From contig JBMNOE010000011.1 of NCBI GenBank assembly GCA_050942895.1, forward strand, positions 18,620 through 82,619: a stretch of DNA of 64,000 bases, read 5' to 3'. Position 1 is the first letter of the stretch. Each line of letters starts with the position of its first letter. The notes below the pieces were generated by a model. It worked only from the letters and a program-made list of their open reading frames with translations. It was not told where the DNA came from and searched no databases. Below are positions 27,678 through 36,848 of this stretch, piece by piece. A program made the translations under genes and the position numbers. Source of the DNA: JBNRMR01 sp050942895. Lineage in GTDB: Bacteria; Bacillota; Clostridia; Christensenellales; UBA1750.

Positions 27678-28010
27678 ATGAACCCGCAGTTTAAGAAAGG
27701 CATTCTAGAAATGTGTGTGCTGCATGGCCTCATGCAAGGCGATAAATATGGATTTGAGTTGGTGAGTTTCGTTTCTGAGGGCGTTGAGATGTCCGAGGGG
27801 ACGATTTATCCCTTACTTAAAAGGCTGAGGGACGATGGCTTGGTGACCACATATTTGGTGGAATCCAGCGAGGGTCCGGCAAGGAAATATTATCACCTGA
27901 CTGAAAAGGGCACCCAGCACACCAAGGACTTACGAAAAAATTGGTTCCAATTCCTAAAATCTGTTGAGAAGATAATTGGAAGGGAGGATTCGAACTATGA
28001 CCAAGCATGA
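27678..28010 (+). CDS. PadR-family transcriptional regulator
   Basis: 110 residues from ATG 27678, after GAGGTGATGAA. Winged-helix DNA-binding protein: MNPQFKKGILEMCVLHGL, then KYGFELVSFVS, EGTIYPLLKRLRDDGLV (recognition helix and wing) and ARKYYHLTEKG. PadR proteins usually repress nearby genes. The next gene overlaps its end, matching the common PadR plus HAAS-domain pair that acts as a two-gene regulatory module for membrane or stress functions. Confidence 0.88.
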   Translation: MNPQFKKGILEMCVLHGLMQGDKYGFELVSFVSEGVEMSEGTIYPLLKRLRDDGLVTTYLVESSEGPARKYYHLTEKGTQHTKDLRKNWFQFLKSVEKIIGREDSNYDQA

Positions 28011-29058
28011 ATATCTTGAATCGCTTAGAAATGCACTTGGCGGCAGAGGCGGCCAAGAAGCCGAAGAACTTATAGGCGATGTTGGTCTGCATTTCGATGA
28101 GGCGGCTGAATCCGGCCTTTCAGAGGATGCTATCAGCGAGCGCCTGGGCCCGCCGCAGGAAATGGCAAACGAGTTTTTGCAGGGGATGCCCATTGGCGCG
28201 GAAGCAACCGCAACCCTCGGCACCCAGCGCGGGGAATATGAAAACCTACGCAAGCTGACCGTTGAACTGGGCCACTGCGATGCGGAGCTCTACCCTTCGA
28301 CGGACGAAAAGACATATGTCGACATCGTGGACACCGCCACCAGCGACGACGAGCGCATAGAGGTTGTGTTTGAAAGCGGCCATCTGATGGTGCGCCAGCG
28401 CAGAAAGTACGTGCGTTTTCTGGCATTCTTCAGCCTGCACGGCGGGGAAAAGAGCAGCGTTCGCATATGGCTGGGCAAAGGTTTCGCCGGCGATGCCAAG
28501 GTTTCATTGGGCAGCGGCAAGATAACCGCTTTGCAGGTTTCCGGCAAGGAGATCAACCTTAAGGCGGGCAGCGGCTCGGTGGCTGCGGAGTCCATAGGCG
28601 CACAAAAAATATCCCTTAACACCGCGTCCGGCGGAGTGAAAGCCCTGAAGCTTAATGCTTCCCAGGAAATCTCGGTGAACACTGCCTCCGGCGGCATCAC
28701 TCTGGATGAAATCTCCGCGCCCAATCTCAAGTGCAATCTTGCATCCGGCGGGGTGCGTATAACCAACTCCCGCTGCGCTAACGCTCACCTGAACACTGCT
28801 TCGGGCGGCATCAGCTTTGATAACTATGATCTATGCTCCGTAAAGGCCAACACGGCCTCGGGCAGCATAACGCTGAGGCTTCCGGCCGAGCAGCAGATGA
28901 CCATACAGGCAAGAACTGCTTCCGGTGGAATGAACATCGGCTACCCGTCGAAGATATCCGGGGAAAAAGGCAGGCGCCAGTTCGTGGTTGGCGACGGTTC
29001 CTTGAATGTGAGCTGCACCACGGCTTCGGGCAGCATAAGCATAAACCCGCTGGATTGA
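27997..29058 (+). CDS. HAAS (DUF1700) / DUF4097 adhesin-like protein
   Basis: 353 residues from ATG 27997, overlapping the PadR stop by 14 bases, with GGGAGG upstream. The N-terminus (MTKHEYLESLRNALGG ... ISERLGPPQEMANEFL) is the HAAS helical domain that accompanies PadR regulators. Residues about 80-353 are a DUF4097 beta-helix with short repeated NTASGG steps, at least six of them (such as NTASGGVKALKLN and NTASGGITLDEIS). No membrane helix is visible, unlike many HAAS proteins. Function is unknown beyond regulation together with PadR. Confidence 0.8.
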   Translation: MTKHEYLESLRNALGGRGGQEAEELIGDVGLHFDEAAESGLSEDAISERLGPPQEMANEFLQGMPIGAEATATLGTQRGEYENLRKLTVELGHCDAELYPSTDEKTYVDIVDTATSDDERIEVVFESGHLMVRQRRKYVRFLAFFSLHGGEKSSVRIWLGKGFAGDAKVSLGSGKITALQVSGKEINLKAGSGSVAAESIGAQKISLNTASGGVKALKLNASQEISVNTASGGITLDEISAPNLKCNLASGGVRITNSRCANAHLNTASGGISFDNYDLCSVKANTASGSITLRLPAEQQMTIQARTASGGMNIGYPSKISGEKGRRQFVVGDGSLNVSCTTASGSISINPLD

Positions 29059-29175
29059 TCCCTCAGGCTCATATCAGCGTGCAAGCAATAACAACTTGCG
29101 GCTTCCTTCTCGGCCGCGCGGCTATATATTGCGGAGGCGCAGGCCTCTCCCCGTCTCCGATTACAATATAAAAAA

Positions 29176-29211
29176 ACGGACGGTTCCTTAAAAGGGGGCC
29201 GTCTGTTTTTT
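29176..29211 (+). terminator. Terminator after padR operon
   Basis: ACGGACGG (29176-29183) pairs with CCGTCTGT (29199-29206), followed by TTTTT. Confidence 0.75.
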
Positions 29212-29266
29212 GTCTGCTGACTAAATTTTAAGTTCCCGTTTGTTTTTAAGGCAACTGGAAAGGGGC

Positions 29267-29291
29267 ATAAAAAAACGGCGCATACCGCCGC
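29267..29291 (-). terminator. Terminator of 6S RNA
   Basis: Minus strand GCGGCG/CGCCGT stem with a short loop (29275-29291), preceded and followed by T-runs (29267-29274). Confidence 0.7.
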
Positions 29292-29313
29292 AAAAAAATG
29301 AACAATGCCTTAT

Positions 29314-29504
29314 ACACCCAGAGTGCCGCTCGCTCTATTTTGACACCTGCAAAAAGCAGGGCGGTGCGCTACGAATCTGCGCTGCCTTCCCCTGGCACGC
29401 CACAGGGCATGGGGGCGTGGCATTGCGTTATCGACCCGCGCTCCATTTGAGAGATGTAGGTTCAAAATAAGAACGTTACGAACACTCCAGGAAGCATATG
29501 GACT
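29314..29504 (-). ncRNA. ssrS: 6S RNA
   Basis: No protein gene lies here. The minus strand starts AAGTCCATATGCTTCCTGGAG, followed by TGTTCGTAACG, the typical 5' strand of 6S RNA. CCTGGAGTG near the 5' end pairs perfectly, allowing two G-U pairs, with CACTCTGGG near the 3' end, making the closing stem. The interior holds paired arms around a central open region (for example GCCACGCCCC and TGGCGTGCC). It has a consensus promoter and a terminator. 6S RNA binds the sigma-A RNA polymerase holoenzyme and mimics an open promoter. The exact ends are inferred. Confidence 0.75.
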
Positions 29505-29509
29505 TAAAC

Positions 29510-29539
29510 ATTATATGAGCATTAGCGCCGTTATGTCAA
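29510..29539 (-). promoter_or_regulatory. Consensus promoter of 6S RNA
   Basis: TTGACA (29534-29539), 18-base spacer, TATAAT (29510-29515), both perfect. It lies immediately after the stop codon of the upstream small gene. Confidence 0.75.
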
Positions 29540-29540
29540 G

Positions 29541-29843
29541 TTACAAAATACGGATATCGAAGTTCTGGGGGGCTGTCCTCAGCCCGTTATCGGCCATGGC
29601 ATATATGGAAACACTGTAGGTCCCCGCCGGTGCGTATGGCACAGTGTAGCTGAGTATATAGGCCTTATCTTCCTTTTTGGCAAAGCGCAAAAGCTCTCCC
29701 GTTGCGGGAATCGACAGCAGAATGAAACCCAAGGTGATGGAAGGATCAAATATTTCCACATGGGCCTCGATGCTTACCGTGTCATGGGCCGATACGTCGG
29801 TGGGCATGTTCATGATTGTCAGTTGGCACGGGAAGGTTTCCAT
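29541..29843 (-). CDS. Small Ig-like beta-sandwich protein, unknown function
   Basis: 100 residues; TAGGAGGATTATTC precedes the ATG. The sequence alternates hydrophobic strands (CQLTIMNMPTDVSAHD; TVSIEAHVEIFDPSITLG; AYILSYTVPYAPAGTYSVSI; LRTAPQNFDIRIL), a pattern like a single bacterial Ig or FN3-type fold. It has no signal peptide. I do not recognise the family. The gene ends one base before the 6S RNA promoter, so transcription may read into 6S RNA. Confidence 0.6.
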   Translation of the reverse strand: METFPCQLTIMNMPTDVSAHDTVSIEAHVEIFDPSITLGFILLSIPATGELLRFAKKEDKAYILSYTVPYAPAGTYSVSIYAMADNGLRTAPQNFDIRIL

Positions 29844-30225
29844 GAATAATCCTCCTAAATCACAGACGGTTTTTCAAATTGTCTTTGCCTCATGACCATT
29901 TTAGCATGTTTTAGACAATGCTTCAAGTCCGTGGCCGATTTATATTGTTTTGGATGCTGATAATTTATGCGCAAGGGCGACAAAATATTCAAAACTGCCC
30001 GCCCAAATTACGGAAAATTCCCTCAGCCCTGCGCTTTTTTTAAAAGCCTGCAAAAAAGCTGCAAAAAAGACGTATACTTTTCATTAATAACAAAAACGAC
30101 AAACTTATAGAAAATTATTCCTTGCAAGGCTTTTTTATGCAACCATATTGGCTTGTACGGCGTTTAAGTATATGGTATACTTGCTCAAGGCTGTTTGATT
30201 TGATTTAAAATCCAAGGAGAAAAAA
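29844..30225 (+). promoter_or_regulatory. Intergenic region with lipoprotein promoter
   Basis: 382 bases between divergent genes. A promoter for the + strand gene is TTGTAC (30153-30158), 17-base spacer, TATACT (30176-30181). I see nothing else in it. Confidence 0.55.
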
Positions 30226-31017
30226 ATGGAAACATTCTCAAAATCGAAGGTTTTTATAATTGCGCTGGTGATGATGCTGGCGTTAGTGTTTATCGGCTGT
30301 GAACCCGCAAGCCAGGTCGACGGTTCGCCGGAACCCACTATGGACACCAGCCCGCTTTCGCCCACTGCAAGCCAGGCCACCCAGCCGACAACCACACCAT
30401 CGCTGACACCCGGCTCCAGCACCGCCAGTCAGGAGCCCTCGGCGAGCCCTTCGCCCAGTGCGCCCACCCAGACGGTAATCCCCGCCGCGAAGGATTTTGC
30501 ACCCCTTGATCCGGGCTATTCCTTCACCCAGAACCTTTCCTCTATGTATAAGAACAGCGACTATGCCATAATCGCCACTATCGAGGAAGAGCTTGGACCG
30601 AGAAACATAATGGAAGGAACGGAGCTTGGCAAAACGCTGCCCAATGTAATTTTAAGCCACTTTGAATATAGGGTGACGGTTAACGAGGTTTTTAAGTCCA
30701 GCAAGACGGCGCCCATCGAGGTTGACAGCGAGATTGTCCTTTCCCAGCCCTTCGAAATAAAAATGAAGACCAGCGAACCCCTCGCGAGGGAGGAGCCCTT
30801 CACCCAGCTTGAAGTTGGCGAAAGCTATGTGTTCCTGCTTTCATACGAGGACTATTATATGGTCTACAACCCCTCCGCCACGGAGCCTAATATTTTGAAG
30901 ATCGAGGGCGATAACCTGCGCTATATCACCGGCGTTTCAAGCTTTATGGACCTTTGGAAGATGGTGAACGGCGGGGAGACCATGACGATGAAGGCTTTCC
31001 GCGATATCGCAAAATAA
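30226..31017 (+). CDS. Lipoprotein with Pro/Ser/Thr linker, unknown function
   Basis: 263 residues; AAGGAG precedes the ATG. Signal peptide with lipobox (FIALVMMLALVFIGC-like, cleavage before Cys25), then a 60-residue Pro/Ser/Thr linker (TPSLTPGSSTASQEPSASPS), then a folded domain from about residue 90 (YAIIATIEEELGPRNIMEG; FEYRVTVNEVFKSSKT; EVGESYVFLLSYEDYYMV). It is probably an exported, membrane-anchored beta protein. No family is recognised. It has its own promoter and terminator. Confidence 0.75.
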   Translation: METFSKSKVFIIALVMMLALVFIGCEPASQVDGSPEPTMDTSPLSPTASQATQPTTTPSLTPGSSTASQEPSASPSPSAPTQTVIPAAKDFAPLDPGYSFTQNLSSMYKNSDYAIIATIEEELGPRNIMEGTELGKTLPNVILSHFEYRVTVNEVFKSSKTAPIEVDSEIVLSQPFEIKMKTSEPLAREEPFTQLEVGESYVFLLSYEDYYMVYNPSATEPNILKIEGDNLRYITGVSSFMDLWKMVNGGETMTMKAFRDIAK

Positions 31018-31052
31018 ATTTTACGCATATAACGCATATGAAAAAATGAAAT

Positions 31053-31082
31053 CCTTTCCCATTTCCGGGGGAGGGTTTTTTT
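31053..31082 (+). terminator. Terminator after lipoprotein gene
   Basis: CCTTTCCC (31053-31060) pairs with GGGGAGGG (31068-31075) through two G-U pairs, followed by TTTTTTT. Confidence 0.65.
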
Positions 31083-31468
31083 GATTTATCATACCTGCAC
31101 TTTCAAACAATAGCATATAAGGCGGTGAAAACGCAATAATCTCAGTATAAGACGCGGGCTAAAGATGGCTATGGCTAAAAAACACAGCGAAAAAGGGAAC
31201 CTAATATAACATTTTGACTTTTACAGGCCATTTGTTTTCGAAAAAGTCAAATGCCAAAAGTTTTGCTTTTATAATGAATCAGCAAGTCTATGCTGAATTT
31301 GCATGAAAAGCAATGCAAAATTTCCCTATGGGACACTAAAAACCAATTTTTAGGGCTCCATTGGCTTGCGGTAACGAATAAATTCAGTATAATAATAGGC
31401 AAAGACAAAAAATAAATAATCTGCCTTTACAGGTCAATTAAAAACAACCGCCACAAAGGAGGATGAAG
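31083..31468 (+). promoter_or_regulatory. Upstream region of sugar isomerase gene
   Basis: 386 bases without a gene. Promoter TTGCGG (31366-31371), 16-base spacer, TATAAT (31388-31393). No riboswitch was recognised. Confidence 0.5.
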
Positions 31469-32191
31469 ATGAAAAGAATAAATTTGCAGCTATGCTCAAT
31501 CAAAGAGGAAACGAACAAGGATTTCGAAAGAGCATTGGAAAAAGTTGCCGAAATGGGCTATTCCGGTGTTGAATTCGCAGGATTCAATGACATTCCGGCA
31601 GGTAAAATGAAGGAAATGCTGAGCAATAACGGGCTTGACGCACCGTCGGCGCATGTGGGACTCGGCCTGCTAAACAGCGAACTCGACAGCCAAATTGAAT
31701 ACCTGAATGAATTGGGCGCAAGATATATAATTTGCCCCTCTGCCGATATTAGAAACACAGAAAGCGCGCTTGAATATGCCGAGAAATTCAGCATAATAGG
31801 GGAAAAATGCAAGGCGGCGGGGCTGACTTTCGGCTATCACAACCATGCGCATGAATTCCTGCCCGACAACAAAAAGTATCCCATGGATGTGCTGTTTGAA
31901 AACGTCGACAGTAGGCTTGTGACAATGGAACCTGATCTTTTTTGGCTGGCATATGCGGGGCTTGATCCGATAGAATATATCACGAAAAACAAAGCGAGGA
32001 TATCAATATTACACCTGAAGCAAATTGAAAACATGACAACAAAATTGAACGTGGACGCACAGGACGGCATTATAGATTTCAAGCGGGCTATGGAGATTTG
32101 CGGCACTGCCGAATTCGTGTATGAGCAGGAAGAGTTTACCGGGCTTCCCATCAACAGCGTGCGAAGATCCGCAAAATATTTTACATGGTAG
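31469..32191 (+). CDS. Sugar phosphate isomerase/epimerase (TIM barrel)
   Basis: 240 residues from ATG 31469, six bases after AAAGGAGG; the ATG at 31463 touches the site and is too close. Xylose isomerase-like / AP endonuclease 2 TIM barrel: MGYSGVEFAGFNDIPA at strand 1-2, TFGYHNHAHEF with the His metal ligand, METEPDLFW-like EPDLFWLAYAGLDP, ISILHLKQIE and FVYEQEEF with the last Glu ligand. The family isomerises or epimerises sugars and inositols. Substrate unknown; the next gene is a Gfo/Idh/MocA oxidoreductase, a common partner in inositol or uncommon-sugar pathways. Confidence 0.85.
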   Translation: MKRINLQLCSIKEETNKDFERALEKVAEMGYSGVEFAGFNDIPAGKMKEMLSNNGLDAPSAHVGLGLLNSELDSQIEYLNELGARYIICPSADIRNTESALEYAEKFSIIGEKCKAAGLTFGYHNHAHEFLPDNKKYPMDVLFENVDSRLVTMEPDLFWLAYAGLDPIEYITKNKARISILHLKQIENMTTKLNVDAQDGIIDFKRAMEICGTAEFVYEQEEFTGLPINSVRRSAKYFTW

Positions 32192-32326
32192 ATGATATCA
32201 AGGGAACGGCAGGCGGTTTTGAACATCCGTAAAACATGTCAGGATCATTGCGCTGGGGTTAAATAAAGTGTAAAATAACAATAGTTGGTAATGCGCATGA
32301 ATATATGAATAAACGGAGGAAAGGTT

Positions 32327-33418
32327 ATGGAGAGAAAGCTTAAGGTAGGTATCATTGGCTGCGGAGGTATAGCCAATGGCAAGCATATGCCGGCCCTTTC
32401 GAGGATTGACTGCGTGGAGATGACGGCCTTTTGCGATGAGATCATAGAGCGGGCGGAAAAGGCCGCTGCGGACTATGGAGAGGCGGGCTCGAAGGTTTAC
32501 CTGGATTATAATGACCTTTTAAAGGACGAGAGCATCGATGTAGTTCACATACTCACCCCGAACAACATGCACTGCCCGATGACTGTGGCGGCCCTTAAGG
32601 CTGGCAAGCATGTGATGTGTGAAAAGCCCATGGCGAAAACCTACGCCGAAGCGAAGCTGATGTATGAGACGGCCATTGAAACCGGCAAAAAGCTGACCAT
32701 CGGCTATCAGAACCGCTACAGGGCGGATTCGATGTACTTAAAGCAGCTCTGCGAAGAAGGGGATCTGGGCGAGATATATTACGCAAGGGCTCTGGCTGTA
32801 AGGCGCAGGGGCGTTCCTACATGGGGTGTTTTCATTGATGAGGAAAAGCAGGGGGGAGGCCCGCTGATCGACATCGGCACCCACGCGCTGGATCTTACCC
32901 TGTGGATGATGGGCAACTACGAGCCGGACATGGTGATGGGCAGCGTTTACAGGAAGCTGGCGGACACCGAGAACGCCGCTAACTCCAGCGGCCCCTGGGA
33001 CCCGAAAAAGTTTACCACCGAGGACAGCGCATTCGGATTCATCCGCATGAAGAACGGCGCAACCATATGGCTTGAGTCGTCATGGGCGCTGAACACCCTG
33101 CTTGTGGACGAGGCAAAGACAATTCTTTGCGGCACAAAGGGCGGCGCAGACATGATGGGCGGTAAGGATGCTCTGCGCATAAACGGCGAAAAGAACAGCA
33201 GGCTCTATGTGACCACCCCCGATTTGGGTGCGGGCGGCGTGGATTTCTTCCCAGGCCGCAGCGAGACGGCTTCCGACAGGGAGGCCCGCATGTGGATTGA
33301 ACATGTGCTGGACGATCAAAAGCCCCTGCTGGTAAAGCCGCAGGAGGCGCTGCTTGTGACGCAGCTCTTGGAGGGCATTTATGAATCCGCCAAGACGGGC
33401 AAGCCTGTATACTTCTAA
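32327..33418 (+). CDS. Gfo/Idh/MocA-family NAD(P)-dependent oxidoreductase
   Basis: 363 residues; CGGAGGAAAGG precedes the ATG. Rossmann fold N-terminus VGIIGCGGIANGKHMPAL binds NAD(P); CEKPMAKTYAEAKLM carries the EKP motif whose Lys is catalytic, and the DIGTHALDLTLWMMG segment has the Asp/His of the family's active site. These enzymes oxidise sugar or inositol hydroxyls. It probably acts on the product of the isomerase gene 135 bases upstream. Confidence 0.88.
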   Translation: MERKLKVGIIGCGGIANGKHMPALSRIDCVEMTAFCDEIIERAEKAAADYGEAGSKVYLDYNDLLKDESIDVVHILTPNNMHCPMTVAALKAGKHVMCEKPMAKTYAEAKLMYETAIETGKKLTIGYQNRYRADSMYLKQLCEEGDLGEIYYARALAVRRRGVPTWGVFIDEEKQGGGPLIDIGTHALDLTLWMMGNYEPDMVMGSVYRKLADTENAANSSGPWDPKKFTTEDSAFGFIRMKNGATIWLESSWALNTLLVDEAKTILCGTKGGADMMGGKDALRINGEKNSRLYVTTPDLGAGGVDFFPGRSETASDREARMWIEHVLDDQKPLLVKPQEALLVTQLLEGIYESAKTGKPVYF

Positions 33419-33460
33419 GCTGCAATCGCGGCTTTGATTTTATTGCAAACGGCGCAAAGT

Positions 33461-33495
33461 CCGGAGGGAGCCTAAAATTCCTTCCGGTCTTTTTC
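33461..33495 (+). terminator. Terminator after oxidoreductase
   Basis: CCGGAGGGA (33461-33469) pairs with TCCTTCCGG (33479-33487), then TCTTTTTC. Confidence 0.75.
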
Positions 33496-33705
33496 TTTGC
33501 TGCAAAAATATTATTCTCCGGGTAAAATTTATAATCCGGTTGATATTTCTACTCTGGAACATGGCAACGCTTCGCGAAAGATGCTATTATAGGCTCAATA
33601 AAAGAACAATACGTGAAACAGCGCATGGTCTGCAAGATTATTTGTGCGTTAAGGCATTAAAATCAAAAAAACAAAAAAGCAGACGGAACTGCAAGGAGGT
33701 AATCT

Positions 33706-34620
33706 GTGATCAAGGCATTGGCATTTGGCGAGGCGCTGTGGGATGTTTTCCCGGGCGGTAGAAAGCTGGGCGGAGCGCCGTTGAATTTTTGCGCCCATCT
33801 TGCAAGGATGGGTGCGCTGCCCTACCTTTATTCGGCCGTGGGGGACGACGGCCTAGGAGATGAAATCCGGGAAATTGCAGCCGGCATGGGCGTCTTAGGG
33901 GATTTTATTCATATCGCCTACGGGGCGCCTACCGGTGTGTGCGATGTGACCTTCGATAAAAAAGGGGAACCTGTCTATAGCTTGCCCACGGGCGTCGCTT
34001 ATGATAATATACCGGCCCTGGAAGAAAGCCTGCGAAAAATCGGCGCCATGTCCTTTGATTCGCTGTATTTCGGCACCCTTGCCCAGCGGGGGAAGAAGTC
34101 CAAGCTTGCGCTGCAAGAAATTATATCGCGGTGCCGGTTTAAAGAGATTTTTTGCGATATCAATCTGCGTCAGGACTTTTACAGCCCCGATCTAATTCGC
34201 TTCTGCCTGGAGAGCGCCACAATCTTAAAAATAAACCGCTTTGAGCGGGATGTTTTAGCCGCAATGGGCTTTGCTGCCGCGGGGGATGATTCGCCTGAAA
34301 GTCTGGCGGATTTCTGCCGTGAGCTTTGCATAAGGCAAGGCCTGAAGATCATCATAGTAACCCTGGACAGCGACGGAGCCGCCGCCTACAGCCGGGAAAC
34401 GGATCAATTGCTGCTGTCAGGCCGGATACCCGCCCGGGAGATTTCACCTGTAGGCGCAGGTGACAGCTTTTCAGCCTGCTTTCTTTACAACCATTTGAAG
34501 GGATGCGACTTGCAAAGCTGCTTGGACCGGGCGAACCTTCTGGGGGCTTATGTGGTAGAATTTGAAGAAGCCGTGCCGGATTATTCCGCTGATTTGCTGC
34601 GAAGGATTATCAGCCCATAA
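33706..34620 (+). CDS. PfkB-family carbohydrate kinase (fructokinase-like)
   Basis: 304 residues from GTG 33706 after AAGGAGGTAATCT. N-terminal GEALWDVFPGGRKLGGAPLNF has the sugar-binding Gly-rich motif of ribokinase/fructokinase proteins, and ISPVGAGDSFSACFLYN holds the anion hole and catalytic Asp. GAPTGVCDVTFDKKGEP fits the fructokinase subgroup. It phosphorylates a hexose, probably fructose, using ATP in the cytosol. Followed by the broken ABC exporter. Confidence 0.85.
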   Translation: MIKALAFGEALWDVFPGGRKLGGAPLNFCAHLARMGALPYLYSAVGDDGLGDEIREIAAGMGVLGDFIHIAYGAPTGVCDVTFDKKGEPVYSLPTGVAYDNIPALEESLRKIGAMSFDSLYFGTLAQRGKKSKLALQEIISRCRFKEIFCDINLRQDFYSPDLIRFCLESATILKINRFERDVLAAMGFAAAGDDSPESLADFCRELCIRQGLKIIIVTLDSDGAAAYSRETDQLLLSGRIPAREISPVGAGDSFSACFLYNHLKGCDLQSCLDRANLLGAYVVEFEEAVPDYSADLLRRIISP

Positions 34621-34673
34621 GACCGCAGCGGTTAATATTTGTTTTAAGAAGGCATGGGAAAAAGGGAATAAAA

Positions 34674-36375
34674 ATGTGGAAGGGACTTTGGTTCTTTGCT
34701 AAGTTTGGCTGGAAGCGTGAAAAGCGTTATATCATTTATCTTGTTTTGAATCAGTTCATTTCGTCCATGATACCCATCGTGTCCGTCATCATGCCGCGAT
34801 ATATCATCAACGAATTGATGGGCACTCAGCGCATAGAATATATTGCCCTTTATGTCGGCATTTTAGCGGGGTATATTTTCCTTGCCGGAATTGCATCGAA
34901 TTATTTATCGTGGACATCTTTTGCATACCGCGCAAAGGTAGGCATGGCCTTTGACATGCTGGTGCATGAAAAGACGACCTCGGCTGACTACACGGATATC
35001 GAAAGCAGCGCATATATGGAGATGAAAGAAAAGCAAAGAAATTTCTTTTCGGCGATTTGCGCGGATTCAGTTATGTGCTGGATGTGGCAATTAAGTGCAT
35101 TGGGAAGGCTTTCACACTTCTGGGCGTTGTCGCAATTGTTGCATCCCTGCACTGGCTTTTGGTGCTGCTTTATGTCGCGCTGGTGGCGGCTCAGTCAATC
35201 ATCGAGGCCAAAACAAAGGAAAAGCAGGCTGATTTGTCGATGCAAATCGTCGAAAAAAACCGGCACTACATGCATTACGCCGAGGTTTTTGAGGACTACA
35301 CTTTCGGCAAGGAAATTCGTTTGGGAGCGCTGTCAAAGTGGCTTATGCAAAGGGAAAAAGAGCACGGAGAACACGTCTACAGCCTTAACCGCGCCTACAG
35401 CAGGCTGGACATCAGGGCAGGCGCATAGGGCGCTCTGATGCAGCTTTTTCAGCAGTGTACAGCCTATGCTTATTTCACGATGCAGGTAATCGGTTCACAT
35501 ATCACAATCGGCGATTTCTCGATGTACATCGGCGGTGTTACGGCATTTTCGGGCGCCATGAGAGGCCTGATGAGCAATATTGTTGAAGTTAGGCAATACC
35601 GCAGTTATTATAACGCAATCGACGAACATCTTAATATCCCTGCTAAAATGCGCGATAATAAACACCTGCCGCTGCCAAGCAAGCCATATTGCATAGAGTT
35701 TCGCAATGTTTCATTTCAGTATCCGGGGCAGGAAAACTATGCGCTAAAGGATATCAATATCACGCTTAGAGAGGGGTGTAAGCTTTCTGTTGTCGGCGCA
35801 GGGGAAACGACCTTCGTAAAGCTTCTGTGCCGCATTTAATGCCCCTGCAAGGGTAAAATTTTGGTGAACGGTATTAACATCCGGGATATTGATTATGATG
35901 AATACATATCATTGTTCGCGACTGTTTTTCAGGATTTCAAACTCTTTGCGCTTTCTCTGAAGGACAATGTCGCGCTTAATAAAAGCGACGAAGTGTCAGA
36001 TGATGACGTGGCGAGGGTTCTGCGAAAAGTCGGCTTTGGCGATAAGCTGGACACGCTGCCCCACGGCGTCCATACCCATGTATTCCGCCGCTTTGATGGA
36101 GAAGGTTTTGAGCCTTCGGGCGGGGAAGCCCAGAAGATCGTCCTTGCGCGGGCTTTATACAAAGATGCGCCTGTAATCGTTCTGGATGAACCGACCGCAG
36201 CTCTGGATCCACGCGCCGAATACGAAATTTCTGCGATAAAATTGCAGTGTTTGACGAGGGGAGCATCGTTGAGTATGGAACGCATGACGAATTGCAAAGG
36301 CAACGCGGCATATACGCCGAGCTCTTTGAGATGCAGTCAAAATATTATACTGCCACAGCCAAAGAAACCGAGTAG
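34674..36375 (+). pseudogene. ABC exporter (permease-ATPase), heavily damaged
   Basis: Pieces of one type-1 exporter remain in several frames. The first has membrane helices (MWKGLWFFAKFGWKREKR; VSVIMPRYIINELMG), then breaks near 35045-35060; a second piece stops at 35428; a third covers IEFRNVSFQYPGQENYALKD. Walker A reads VVGAGETTF: it lacks an NGA triplet and its Lys is Glu. Another shift comes near 35838. Later QDFKLFALSLKDN (Q-loop), PSGGEAQKIVLARAL and VIVLDEPTAALDP survive, but the H-loop region near 36229 is deleted. Clearly non-functional. Confidence 0.88.
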
Positions 36376-36759
36376 TTTTCGCTTTGCCTTTAAGTCATTG
36401 CCGCGAATGCGATGAAAACCCGTCTGATTTGCAGCACATATCAAAAGTTTTCCCAGATGTTCAGAAAAACGGATGAGAACCCATGCTTCACAGGAGGCCA
36501 GCCAGGCCTGCCAGGTGCGGGAACTCCGCTTTATGCTGCGGGATAGGGCCTTGATGCGAAGCGGGGCGTTCTTTATAAAGGCCGGATTGGCGTTTGGAGG
36601 CTTTTATTTGCCGTTGGGAAATAAAACCCTGCATTTTCAGGGGAAAACATATAATGCGCGTATGTATTTAGGGAATAACTCAGATAATACTTAAAAAAGA
36701 GGGGGAATGTCTCAGGCGGGGAGTGACCGCGAGAGAGCCCTTTCAGGCCCTGGATTTAG
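36376..36759. other. Gap with no recognisable gene
   Basis: 384 bases after the ABC pseudogene. A 73-codon frame from 36473 has no ribosome site and no family resemblance. I see no RNA gene. Confidence 0.5.
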
Positions 36760-36788
36760 TTGACATGCTTGAGAAGTAACTATATAAT
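36760..36788 (+). promoter_or_regulatory. Promoter of nifJ
   Basis: TTGACA (36760-36765), 17-base spacer, TATAAT (36783-36788), both consensus, 60 bases before the TTG start. It suggests strong constitutive expression. Confidence 0.8.
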
Positions 36789-36848
36789 AGATGCGTACAT
36801 AAATCTTTCTATGTGTGTCAGAATTTTTTTATAAAGGAGTGTTTACAC

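Noticed and set aside
27981..27996. tRNA-like GGATTCGAACT
   Set aside because: No acceptor stem or anticodon arm around it; it is the ribosome site region of the HAAS gene. No tRNA was found in the window.
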